Below are positions 34,994 to 45,818 of a DNA stretch of 64,000 bases, in pieces. The stretch is from Scleroderma bovista (taxonomy: Eukaryota; Basidiomycota; Agaricomycetes; Boletales; Sclerodermataceae), in the NCBI GenBank assembly GCA_037178675.1, contig JAYMGJ010000270.1, positions 186,001 to 250,000 on the forward strand, written 5' to 3'. Every line of letters starts with the position of its first letter. The first letter of the stretch is position 1. The notes below the pieces were generated by a model, which was not told where the DNA came from, made no database searches, and saw only the letters and a program-made list of their open reading frames with translations. A program made the position numbers and the translations under genes.

Positions 34994-35842
34994 ATGATCA
35001 ACTACATTCTGCTTGTGTCGCGACAAGGCTCGTCCTGGTTCTTGGGACGCCACGACTGAAGCTTGATGGTTTTAACTAGGAAAATTGCGCCTAGCAAAGT
35101 GGTTCACAACCTTGCCACCGAAAGCGAAAGCTAAGATTGTGAAGGATGTAACGCAGTTGGTCCTCGCCCGGAGAACACGGATGTGCAATTTCTTGGAATA
35201 CAAGGGTGAGGGCTTTTCCCAAACCATCAAATCGGACTCGTCACAGATTGCATTTTTCAGACACGAAGGTTGTCTACCGAAGATATGCCTCCTTATTCTT
35301 TGTTTGTGGCATTGGCTCAGGGGACAATGAGCTCATCACACTAGAGATCATTCACCGCTATGTGGAAGTCTTGGACAGATATTTTGGAAATGTGAGTATG
35401 AAGAATACTGTAATTTCCTTCTTAATTTAACCTGGTTTAGGTCTGTGAACTTGACCTGTATGTTACGAACTCTTAGCGCGACCTGACTGTCTGATATTGG
35501 TTGCAAGTATCTTCAATTTCCAAAAAGCATATGCGGTGAGTGGTCTTCAGAAGGGCCCCGGGCGACATTCTACTTACATGCGACAGATTTTGGATGAATT
35601 GATCATCGCTGGAGAGATGGAAGAATCCTCGAAGAAATCGGTGCTCCGTGTGGTGAGTGACCACTCGTTGCTACTGCTTTCCCTGCTCATGAGCCTAGGT
35701 GACACAAGCGGACAGCGTTGAAGAGCAGGAGAACAGTGAAGATCTCATTGGTCGTCTCGGAGGTGGTCGCAGTGGTAAGATATCTGTCGCGAGCATCTTA
35801 CCCTAATTTCATATGGATTCCCAAGGTCTTTTGGTCCACTGA
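34994..35842 (+). CDS. APS1: AP-1 clathrin adaptor complex small subunit sigma
   Basis: Sigma subunit of the AP-1 adaptor, which sorts cargo between the trans-Golgi and endosomes. Eight exons (34994-35027, 35080-35205, 35261-35391, 35441-35457, 35508-35535, 35587-35652, 35699-35774, 35826-35842) give 164 residues. The sequence is highly conserved: [84 protein letters not shown] and the tail [16 protein letters not shown]. The first intron must be GC-AG (35028-35079) to give [11 protein letters not shown]. The last intron (35775-35825) is inferred; reading through it instead ends at 35806. Confidence 0.95.
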
Positions 35843-35996
35843 GTGGGCAATATTAATACAAGATATCATTTGTAACTGGTGAGTATGTATGCCAGGGATG
35901 CTCTAGCAACAGTCTTATCAAAGCCATTGTAGATGAATGCCAAAAGATACAGGTGTTTTATCATGACACGAGACTATAGGATACGGTACCAATCTA

Positions 35997-37914
35997 TCAT
36001 CGTGTGGCAGGACTCCTCACCTTGTTCAAAACGTACCACTTCACTAAATCTAGGGTTGCCATTGAATCCTCCACCGAAGAATGCCCACTTGAGCCATCTC
36101 CTGTCTGAATAGTAATTCCAAGATGCTCCTTGGCACTGAGAGCAGTGTTAATGCGTGTCAGGAAGAACTTCTAATAACTATCATTGAGGACGCACAGATC
36201 TCGTAGCGATCTCCTGTAGGGTTTGCCAGCACGATGTGGAAACAAAACGGATGTATCTATGCACTGATAGTGAATCATTCGCAATGTCTTGAGATCATTC
36301 TCTAAAGCATGACCAATGATAATTGTCTGAGAGTTGATAAATGCATCAAGGGATCGACGTGCAGAAGAGAGCGTCAAAAAAGCGTTTTCGTGCTTCTCCT
36401 GGGTTATTCCAGAAAATCTGGTATTGTAATCACTGCGGTAGATGTTAATACATCTCGTTGTAAAAAGTCCCAAACAACACGTACATGACATCAACGCCGT
36501 CGTCCATGCGAATGAGTTCATCAAAGATTTCTGTTCCGGTGCCATCTACGACCGAAATTCTAGCGACTCGCATACCACCCGTCGTGTATATCATTTCACA
36601 ATCCAGTGCAACCACGTCCAAGGCGGTGTCGATGACTGATACATCGAAAGATTGCGGAGGCCGCGATGGCGAGAACGCATGACGGGTATGTAGATCTCCT
36701 GGATCGGACTCGTAGAACACGTGGCTTCCCCAAGAACAACCGTCCTCGTCCGTGCTTTTCGAGCAGCATAGATAAGTGCGCAGCTTCTCGCCTGCCAAAT
36801 ACATCTTAGGATGCTCTGCAGTAGTCAGTACCACCTGTTAACACACCATTAATTTTCTTTGTGGAAGGGCGACCCCAGTGATAACAACATTCGCGCTTTC
36901 CTGGGTCCCTCATCACAGCAAATGATTGATCGCATCTCTCGCACCGTTTTACTTGTCCACTTGCATGGGGCTTACTTCCTCCTTCGCTAGCTGGAACCTC
37001 CAAGATGTATCCCGACTGCTCCATGGTCTCTTTTGACATGATTAGTTGCTGGAGAACGGCCCGGGTTAGCTGCAGTTGATTGAATTGCTTCTGTGATTCG
37101 ATGCGAGTAGTAATTTCTTCCTCTGTGCCAACGGAAGGATGAGAAATTGAGCTTGGGATTGGCCGTTTTTTCAACGCCGCGATCGAGGTGATCACAGCCT
37201 GTATATCAGGAGGAATAGGTGGTAATTTGATGAAACGCCTCAACCACGTACGTTACGATATGTGTGCTTAGTCGATTTTTTATAGATTTCCTCCTCCTGG
37301 CGAAGTGCATGTTCAGATGCAAGAGTGGGGTTTGAGGGTTGGATTGCCTCGTACAACACGACAAAGTGATCATAAAGACTTTTGAGCAGAGCCTGTGGCA
37401 AATAACCAATGAAACCATTGCACCCCGACATATGGAGCAGTGTATACTGACCTGGCGGACGGGAACGGAAACTTGAGATTGGGCGGCATTGACTCTGAGC
37501 ACGGGTACGCCGATCTGTGCAAGGATGTCACATATGAAGCAAGATGGGGATGGGAGGACTACTAACATTGGAATGGACCGTTTTACTAGGCGCAACGGGC
37601 CGACCAGCGGTTGTGGCCTTTAGTCGTTGCCTGGGAGGTTCCCTTGCAGCGTCATTTCGAGCTGAGGAGCTTGCCGATGCAGAAAACTCAAATGGTCTTT
37701 TCGCAGGAACCACAGAGGAGATGGAATGCGAAGAGTTGGAGACTTGGGAGCCGGTGGATGCAGAACGATGACTCGGAGCCTTGGTCTCAACGACGGGCAC
37801 GATCAAAAGCTGTTGGGGTAGGTCCTTGGTATGGGAGAACAGGCAAGCTGGTCTCTGGCATTCAGGTCCATTGGGACATGGCACCGATTGAAAGAGACCC
37901 AAGGTCGAAAACAT
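35997..37914 (-). CDS. REX3: REX3-type DEDDh RNA 3'-5' exonuclease
   Basis: RNA exonuclease of the Rex family that trims 3' ends of small stable RNAs. The N-terminus has a CCCH zinc finger (CPNGPECQRPACLFSH, spacing C-x5-C-x4-C-x3-H), then a Ser/Arg-rich linker. A helical region with LTRAVLQQLIMSKETMEQSG follows, then a Cys motif CERCDQSFAV with CCYHWG, and EKLRTYLCCSKSTDEDGC. The exonuclease domain has VVALDCEMIYTTGGMRVARI (Exo I, Asp-Glu), TIIIGHALENDLKTLRMIH (Exo II) and GHSSVEDSMATLDLVKWYV (Exo III, His/Asp). The donor GTGCGT inside the LRDL codons gives the join SLRDL|AKEHLGI. All four acidic residues and the His are present. It converges on APS1 with about 150 bp between stops. Confidence 0.9.
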
Positions 37915-38324
37915 GACCAGACGTGAGGCGGATCACAACGAGCCTTGACTCAACTGTAACTGGACTTCTGCTCACGCCGCCACACACTCGGGCTGGGGAC
38001 TGGTCGGGCTGTCGTCGCTCCGATCAATGCGGGCTACGATGCTTAGCAGTTTAGCAGTAGACTTCTGTGGCCGTACTTATCCTGTGCAGGTCAGACTGTC
38101 GTCGTTCACGTTCAGGACCCGGGACTTGTCGTCGTTACGTCAAACGTACGGAGTGCCAAGTTGATTTTTTCGCAAGAGCGCTCTCCCCAACAGGCCACCT
38201 TGTCGACCATGTCGAAGCGATCTGTTGCGACACCAAAACTACTGCAAAGACGTGGTAAAGCTGGCAACCTCAAGTCCATCGAGTGCGTCGCGTTCCTCCT
38301 CTCAAATTACGTGGTTTTAGCATC
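37915..38324. promoter_or_regulatory. Divergent REX3/LAG1 promoter region
   Basis: About 410 bp between the two likely start codons. An ATG at 38209 opens a 56-codon frame (MSKRSVATPKLLQRR) that ends before the LAG1 core. It could belong to the LAG1 leader or to an alternative first exon. Confidence 0.35.
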
Positions 38325-39988
38325 ATGGAACAACCAGGACGGACTCCAACCCCCACTTCACGGGCCCATTTTTGTCTGATACGTTCGTGGCCCGTAGTGC
38401 AGGTCTCCTTTGTCGTCTAACCCTGTGCTACCCAGGCCGTTGGATTCTTCCACTCCAGATTCGAACAGTTCCCCAAGACATGGCACTTTCCATCGCTTAA
38501 AGGAAGAACCTAGTTTCTGGAGTGACCTCAAGACTTGCAAGTGGGTGGTCAATCCCGGTGAGCACGTCGCTTCGGATGTCTTGTGGGCGTTGTTTCCCAA
38601 TAATCGCACTCTAGCTTCGTCCTTCAAGATCCTTGTCGTTCCCATCATTCTCTTCCTCAACTGGGAACTTCTCGGGCCTTTTGTCGCTTCAAATTTGCCA
38701 AATCCGTTTGGACCCCTTTTGTTCATCTCTTACCCCATCACCTTGAAGTCAGGGGAAGTACGATACGCCAAAGGCTATCTGGACTTAGCTTTCATTGCAT
38801 ACTATATCATCTTCTTCTCGTTCCTGCGGCAAGTGGCCACTATCCACCTATGTCGACCCATTGCCCGCTATTTCAAGATCAAGCGTCAGTCCCAACTGGA
38901 TCGCTTCGGTGAACAGGGTTATGCACTCGCGTATTTTGCAGTCATGGGCATGTGGGGTGTCGTGAGTATCCTGTACAAACCCGCACTTGCATCTGGTATT
39001 AAACTTTGCAGCGCATCATGACCCAATTGCCAACAAATTGGTATCGAACGGAGTATTTCTGGATAGGTCAGTTGCACAGATTTAGTTTTCTGGATGTCAA
39101 CCCATGATTCCCTATCGTGGTCTCTAGATTATCCTCACTGGGAAATGATACCTGAGTTGAAACGCTACTACTTAATGCACACTGCATACTGGTTGCAACA
39201 GTTCATGGTCCTCCTCCTTCGTCTAGAAAAGCCACGCAAAGACTACACGGAGCTAGTTATCCACCACATTGTTACCTTGTGGCTCATTTGGTAACAAGCT
39301 ACTCTGCTTTCTACTCATTTATTGTCTGATGGCATTCTCTTAGCTGGAGTTACTTAGTCAACATGACCCTAATAGGCAATGCAGTTTATACGAGCATGGA
39401 TATCCCAGATGCATTCCTCGCTGTAAGTTAAGCTCGCATAAAGTCTCCCTTGCACTCACATCGCCATAGTTCTCCAAAATCCTGAATTACATAAAGTGGG
39501 AGCGCTCCAAAACTGTTTCATTTATGTTGTTCTTGACTTCTTGGACGTGAGTTCTCTGCTCCGCTATAGTGCTTTCCTTCTAACTACTTTCTATTAGATA
39601 TTTCCGTCATTACCTGAACATCCGCATTCTTTGGTCCGTCTGGACGGAGTTTGACCTCCTCCCGTATGTCCCACTTGCGCTAAGGTCTTCATATGAACAC
39701 TAAGAACAACCCAGTGAAACTACTCGTGTATGGGCTCCGGAAACTGGTGCCTGGATGGCAAGTTGGATGAGATACCAAATGTTTATGCCACTTCTTCTAC
39801 TGCAAATACTGAACCTATTTTGGTATTATCTTATTTGGCGCGTTGCCATACGGCATGTCTTTCCGCATCTATTCTTTGTTCGCCTGATAACGATTAGCCC
39901 TAGATCCCTGACGAATACCCTGACGGATGTGAGGTCAGACGATGAGGATGATGGAGATGACGACGCTAATGCAAACAAGGATGAATGA
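38325..39988 (+). CDS. LAG1: Ceramide synthase, TRAM-LAG1-CLN8 (TLC) family
   Basis: ER-membrane sphingoid base N-acyltransferase that makes (phyto)ceramide. A Ser-rich N-terminus ([20 protein letters not shown]) is followed by several membrane helices ([38 protein letters not shown]). The TLC/Lag motif region reads [30 protein letters not shown], and [14 protein letters not shown] with the paired catalytic His. Then come [15 protein letters not shown] and [18 protein letters not shown]. The C-terminus is a strongly acidic tail ([11 protein letters not shown]), which resembles the CK2-phosphorylated tails of fungal ceramide synthases. The core exons splice cleanly. The first exon is uncertain: the ATG at 38325 ([16 protein letters not shown]) can be joined to the core in frame only through a weak donor. 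Confidence 0.88.
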
Positions 39989-40079
39989 TAAGGTTTTAGG
40001 ACGGGATTTTTTTTCTGTATCTCGAATATCCTGGCGTATCTTATGATGGGATCAATTATACAATGCACTTCGTTTATAT

Positions 40080-41611
40080 CTAACCAGCCCGTGCATCAAC
40101 TTCCTCGTCGTTACTTGAATTAAATTGACTCAGGTTTACGATCGGTCCACAGACGCCTTCTTGGTCAGAGAAATCCTCATCCTCTTCCCATTCGTCGAAA
40201 TTAACCTTGACGCCAGCTCCAGTTTGTGGCACGCTGGGGGTACCAGGATGCAGCGTACGATTGGGCCATCGTTTCTCGCGTTGTATATCAATATGCTCCC
40301 CAGAAGCCATGGACATCAGTGCGAGCATGGTATACTGCACAAGATCAATGATGGGAACTGCTTGATCCAGAAGCTGCTTACATGAGCATCGTTTCCTGCA
40401 TTGTGTAGATACGACGTTGGAATCTGTAGATGACGACAGACACGCTCTAAGGATCTGCGGTTGTTTCCCGAGTCACCCTCCAAAGCAGCAAACAGGTCAG
40501 ATGTGTCGATAACGAAGATCCCATCCTCCGACAAGACATCGGGAAGTAAAAACCCGAGATTGGGGATCTGCACGTCAACATCCTTAGATTTCAGATACCT
40601 GTGACACCGCATTCTTAGCAAACGCTGCACCACAATCGCAAAGTTAAACCAACTTGATGTCTTGGCTGTTATCGTGGAAGATCAGGAAGAGTGGTCCCAA
40701 GCCCTTCAGGCTTTCGATGAGTGCTTGGATTCTCTGCTTGAATGTCGCTTTGTTGACTTGCTCGCTGGTCCCAAACGCAAAATGCTGCATAGACAGAGCT
40801 TTCAGTCGAGAAGAATGTACAAACAAAGGTAAAGGGTCCACCTCGCGATTGTCTTCGACGAAAGTGTTGGTGTAATACTTGTGTTCCTTGACAGTGAGAT
40901 GGCCTTGTTCTTCAATTTTGCTGTCGCCGTCCCAGAGGACAGTGCTCCATCCGAATTCAGTGAGCAGGGTATGGTCTCTATCCCATGCCTCGAAGTCCAG
41001 CGCACACCAAGTGCCTTGTTTCTGAGCCCAGAGCGACCGAACACGCTCAAAGATATCACGCCGTGCATTCAGTGTTGGATCCACGCCCTTCAAGCGTTTA
41101 TTATTTTTCTCGACATGCTGTCATTGTAGCATCGCAGTGAAATCAGACACAGATGTATGCGTCCCCCATCCGCTCACCTTTAGTGTAGTACGGAGCTCTT
41201 CCCTGGTCTTCAAGTGGACAGGGGAGACGTGCCGAAGACTGGACTCAGTCAGGAGGCAGTCCGAGTATGGCAAGGGGATGGGGTTTTTGGTAAGTTGCAT
41301 GGAATGCAGCCAGTACCTCAAGTATTCGACCTGGGCGGACGAGAACAATAGCCGCGACTCAAAGTTCTGTAATGTTCCTGTCGTACTTATCATGGATACT
41401 ACTGCCCTGATGATGTGTTCGATGTTAATTTACCAAGATACAACTCTGCACCCTCGACACCCTCTCTGCGGAGAGGGTGATCTGGATGCACAAGCGCGTC
41501 TTGTGCAAGAAGAGCTTTAAGAGGGCTCCGATCTTCAGGGTTGGGAAGCGCTTGATGCCTATCCACCTGATCGTGAGGTTAACCCTTGGTTGTCGGTAGC
41601 GATCTCACCAT
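40080..41611 (-). CDS. Gfd2/YDR514C-like DEDDh exonuclease-fold protein
   Basis: The C-terminal two thirds has an RNase H-like DEDD fold as in fungal Gfd2/YDR514C proteins, whose biochemical role is poorly known. Motif I is TWCALDFEAWDRDHTLLTEF, motif II FLIFHDNSQDIKYL, then GIFVIDTSDLFAAL, and motif III SYLHNAGNDAHYTMLAL. The N-terminal part (QNFESRLLFSSAQVEYLRYW, LKHVEKNNKRLKGVDPTLNA) is helical. The C-terminus is acidic and disordered (EEDEDFSDQEG). The inferred 5' end is unusual. The frame VDRHQALPNPEDRSPLKALL opens right after an AG acceptor, and the best partner is an ATG at 41611 ending exactly at a GTGAGA donor, so exon 1 would code only for Met. An alternative splicing path gives a different, less protein-like N-terminus. 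Confidence 0.72.
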
Positions 41612-41836
41612 TCGAAGAATATGTCTGTGTATCGATAGTAGCCGGTGACGATAGGAGATGCCATTCAATAGTGATGATGATGATGGTCGGGGTGAGCAGG
41701 TACTTACTAAACAGCAAATCTAGGGTCTCGTTCCAAATCTGGTAATAACGAACAACCCTGGTCTGCGTCACAAAGCCTTAACCTGCGATTGTCGTATGTT
41801 GCACGACGCTCCTACGGCGGAAACACATCACCGGAC

Positions 41837-41842
41837 ACGCGT
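41837..41842. promoter_or_regulatory. ACGCGT (MCB-type) element upstream of CENP-A
   Basis: The palindrome ACGCGT lies 29 bp upstream of the CENP-A ATG. It is the MluI cell-cycle box bound by MBF in yeasts and fits G1/S expression of a centromeric histone. CG-rich sequence is common here and the same hexamer also occurs inside the CENP-A gene, so the assignment is tentative. Confidence 0.35.
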
Positions 41843-41870
41843 CTTATTGCTCTAGATCTCCATTTATATC

Positions 41871-42573
41871 ATGGCTCAGACGGTGCAGAAAAGAAGACGT
41901 GAGGAAGGCTCAACGTCGGCGGCAGGGGCATATGGTTCGGGCGACGAGGCTGGCACATCCAAGAAGAGAAAACACACCGCACGCAAGAGCACCGGTGGCC
42001 GACCTCCCAGAGAACAGGTGGACGCGTCATCCCGTGCAAAGGGCGCTCGTGAGCCACCAATCTCGACGCGTCGCGTTTCTGACCCCCACCTCCAGGCGAA
42101 TCAGACGCAGCCGAAGGCGGTCAGCGAAAGAAACGACGATATCGCCCCGGTACACTTGCGCTGCGTGAAATCCGAAAGTATCAGCGGAGCACTGATCTCC
42201 TACTACGAAGACTGCCATTTGCTCGCGTTGTGCGTAGGCCTATCTGCTCGTCGCAATAATCTGAGGCACGCTGAATACCTAGAAATCCAGGTGCGGGAAA
42301 TTACGTTGGATATGATGACGGATACCAACTATCAAATGGGGGAAACGGGACTACGGTGGCAGAGCTCTGCTATTCTAGCATTGCAGGAGGCAACAGAGGC
42401 GTTCCTCGTCCATCTGTTCGAGGATGCGTGAGTCTCATTGACCATCAATTTATATCTCCCATTCAAGTTCTATCAGGAATTTGTGTGCAATACACGCGAA
42501 ACGCGTCACGATAATGCAGCGCGACATTCAGCTTGCTCGTAGAATACGGGGGCCTTGGGGCGGCCTTGGTTAG
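41871..42573 (+). CDS. CENP-A: Centromeric histone H3 variant (CENP-A)
   Basis: Replaces H3 in centromeric nucleosomes and founds the kinetochore. Exons 41871-42048, 42096-42229, 42291-42427 and 42477-42573 give 181 residues in one frame. The histone fold is plain: [54 protein letters not shown] and [16 protein letters not shown], ending [16 protein letters not shown] rather than H3 is supported by the divergent, long N-tail, an enlarged loop L1 between VREI and WQSS ([18 protein letters not shown]), Trp at the start of helix 2, and AFLVHLFED with a GLG end as in other CENP-As. The N-tail contains [14 protein letters not shown], very close to H3 residues 6-19. The intron 42049-42095 is needed to join KGAR to [18 protein letters not shown]. 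Confidence 0.9.
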
Positions 42574-42996
42574 TTTAGTGTAATACAGATGGCATCTCAC
42601 GCGTGTTCTTGTACTTTCTTGACATCCAGCTAGTAGTGATACTTCATTCCTGCAATTTCCGTCGTTGGTTATTGAGTAGTATGTGCGGCAAAGATATACC
42701 AAGTATGGATTGAGTATGGACGTTGAAGAAAATAGGCTGTAGTTGAGACGAGCAATTCAGTCATAATTGCAGTTGGCGAGAATGTTGTTGCAACAAGAAA
42801 ATGCTAAATCAAACAGTGTTCCGGGAAGTCCGAGTGAAGAAGGTGGTGAAGTGATTACGGTACGAATATCCGTATAGTGCGTTAGAAAAGTGGAAGTGTT
42901 TATAGGTCCTATGCGAGGCTAGGGTATCGAGATTAAAGGAATGTGAGTGCAATGTAAGCAAAGTTACACGTCCTACTGAAAAGCGTAAGTTCATAG
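42574..42996. other. Convergent gap after CENP-A
   Basis: 423 bp between two stop codons on opposite strands. It should hold both 3' UTRs. I see no ORF or structured element in it. Confidence 0.3.
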
Positions 42997-45440
42997 TTAT
43001 GAGGCACCAGACCGCCGACGTGACGGGGATGGGTGGGGTTGTGGTTGTGCTACTGATGTACGTCTCGGAGACTTTGGTGAGGTGCTGACAAAATCTGAAT
43101 GCCGGTGTGAGCGGCTTCGTGAGTATTCAGGATGAATTGGAGAACTGCGAAGGTCATGTTGACTGCGACCCTCACGATCCAATACCGCCCTTCCACTCGT
43201 GCCGGCAACCATAGGTTCATCGCTGGACCGCCGTCGATGATGAGGGGCGATGTGCGAACTTCCGCTTCTAGAAGAGACTCTATCGCTGCTGTAGTTACGT
43301 GGCGGCTGATTTGGATGCTGTCGAAGCGATTCTTGGCTCTGCGACGAGTTGTATGAGCGTGAGGAGCGGGAACGATACTGATCCATCATGAACGGAGCAG
43401 CTGGTGGAAGCAGGGGCATTTCCATCCCGTAGAGCGGTATAGCATTGACAAACGGGATGGCAGGCATTACACGGATAGGAGGGATCGGTGGTACCGGAGG
43501 GATGCCACCCCAGGAAGTGCCAAAGGGCATGAACGATGCCCGAGGATCATACGGGACTTGGAGTGGCATCTGCTTCGAAGGGTCTGATGCCATCGAACTT
43601 CGCCTGCTGATACGCCTTGCTTCTCGTCGCACGTCTTCTGACGAGGCAGTATGAGCAGAGTAGACAGAAGGTGGTCGAGAGAAACTGATCTGGCTTCCGG
43701 GAGTGGCAGGCAACGAGCTTGCGGGGGAGCCATCATACGACATATTCATCGCCGGCACAATGAGCTCTGAACCACGAGACGAACTGTTTCTCCGAGCAGA
43801 AGCGCCCCCGGAGTCACGGTTGTCGGACCGGTCAGGGGGGTGGATGAAGAACGCACAAGACGATGACGCTTGTCCAGCACGGGAGGCTTCACGCCGTACT
43901 CTTGTGGCATGAAGTTCTTCCATATAAAGTCGCTGTTTCTCCTGATCTTCCGCGCGCTTTCTTTCCATCTCTCTGGCTCGGCGCAATTTCTCCATTTCTA
44001 GTCTCTCAGCCTCTTTCCGAGCGCGCTCCTCCTCTTGGATGGTTAGTTCAACCTGGCTCATCGCTCTACGTTCACGTTCCTGGCGGAGAAGCTTGGCCTT
44101 GTGTTCCTTGTTCTTCCTTCGACGAAGTACGTATCCCAGCGGAATTTGATCGTCCTTGCTGTCATCCTCTGCAAACCGTACCCCTCTTTTGGGCGCTGAA
44201 ACACCGATAGCGGGGGTTATTGTTGGAGAGCTAGTGGATTCTGAATTTGGTAATGGTGAGGTCAGAGATGACTCCGACGTCACCGTCGCAAGGGGGGACT
44301 CCATGTTAAGTGCAACGGTCTCTGGCAACTGAAGCTTTATGGTGGGAGGGCCGAGGGCTGGAGAAAGTTCAGGAAAAAAGAAAGAGAACATGGTGGTGAA
44401 TGCTTACCCTGGGAAGAGGGGAGTAACTGTGAGGTCGGATCAAAGGTAGTACCTTCGAACTCCTCGGTTGAAGGTCCAGGTAGCGTTTTTGCCAGCAAAT
44501 CCAGAACTTCAGAGTATTCTAAGGCTGCGACCCCAAGTTGCGGCCCAGCGACTCGCGAGCACACGACTCCACCCGACTCTTCTCGTGTCCACACGTGGAC
44601 TCTCTCCTCGTAGTACGGGCGTGAGACCCAACTGCGCAGACCCTTGGAATATTCCATGACTGCGCTGGCACCTGGAAAAAAATCATGCCAGGGATCCCGG
44701 GAAGTATTTTGAGCTGTGGGTCCGATTTTGGACAACCATTTCGCAATCAACGACTCCTCTAACGGAGATAACCTATCCAAATGAGACAGGAGCTCCTTTT
44801 TGTGAAGCCTGGATTCCAGGGTGTCTCTGCGGGGAAGATGTCTGTAGGGACTGCATGAACGAGGAAACGGAGCGAATTCGGCGGCTACAAGTAAAGGTGG
44901 GGCTGTTGGCTGTTGAACGAGGCTATTCGTGATCATGATGCGGGCATTCGCCCGAGCGCGGGCGATCTGGGAGGGGGAGTATACCATGCTCACTGAGTGT
45001 TCGGAGCCTTCTTCGGATGGAGAGGAGCCTGTGTCGCCTATTGCGACATTGCAAGAATCGATATGAGGCCGAGAGACGGCAGCATTTGCTGGGGAACGGG
45101 AAGTCAAGCGCTGACGATGTTTCTCGTCCCCTGTGAGGTCATCGTGTTTCTTGGTTCCCAACCAAGATTTCCAATTACCAGTCTTGTTCGGTCTGTGAGG
45201 AACAGCATCATCGTCAGGCGTACGCAGGGTGGTAGATTCACTAGACGAGGATGAAGAAGAATTTGGGAGAGTGCCAGCGATTAGCGGGGGTAGGGAGGGT
45301 TGGATGGCCCTTCTCGCCAGGGAGGCGAATCTACGGGACTTGTTGGGTGCTTGGGCCTGCGAACTGTCGTTCGAGGAGACGGTTGAGGGGGCATCAGGCT
45401 TGTCCCGTCGTGAGGCAAAGACAGAGGCAAACCGACGCAT
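42997..45440 (-). CDS. Uncharacterised Ser/Arg-rich protein with a charged coiled coil
   Basis: I do not recognise the family. Two exons are joined by a 50-nt intron at about 44361-44410 (LLPSSQ|ALGPPTIKLQL), giving about 800 residues. The N-terminal half is basic and Ser-rich (MRRFASVFASRRDKPDAPS). It contains one globular-looking segment, LSHLDRLSPLEESLIAKWLS followed by DPWHDFFPGASAVMEYS, SWVSRPYYEERVHVW and LGVAALEYSEVLDLLAKT. A middle Arg/Glu coiled coil (KAKLLRQERERRAMSQVELT, ERARKEAERLEMEKLRRARE) follows. The C-terminal third is Pro/Met-rich (PPVPPIPPIRVMPAIPFVNA) and then Ser/Arg/His-rich. The architecture suggests a scaffold or cytoskeletal/RNA-associated protein; that is inference only. 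Confidence 0.65.
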
Positions 45441-45818
45441 GAGGGAAAGGAGCGAAAGTAGTAGACGATCAAACTAGAAACATTTTTATAAATCTGATGT
45501 TGAACTGAAACTCATTGACAATGCCTGTGCTAGCTGGCCATCCCAACACGGTAACGTCACCCCTCCGCAACACACTAGACTACCTTAGTACATCCAAGGG
45601 CATCAGTCACTTACTGCCTCTCCCAAAGCACCTATCATACAACGCCCACAGCGTGGACGCCTCTGACCCATAATATTTTATGTACTCTCACATGCAGGCT
45701 CAAACTGCAACCGGTGCGTGAGAGTGATAAGCGAAGGGAGCGCCCTAAATGATGCCAGACTAGCTAGTATACAACGTGTTGTACGTGTAATTCATAAGCT
45801 CACAACCGCACGGTCTTA
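45441..45818. promoter_or_regulatory. Upstream region of the coiled-coil protein gene
   Basis: 378 bp between the ATG at 45440 and the RRN7 stop. It should contain the promoter of the minus-strand coiled-coil gene. No ORF or named site is visible. Confidence 0.3.

Noticed and set aside
1..39988. Possible sphingolipid gene cluster (SUR1, FMP27, LAG1)
   Set aside because: The genes are 20-35 kb apart with unrelated housekeeping genes between them and no shared promoter signs; ordinary dispersed genes explain it better.
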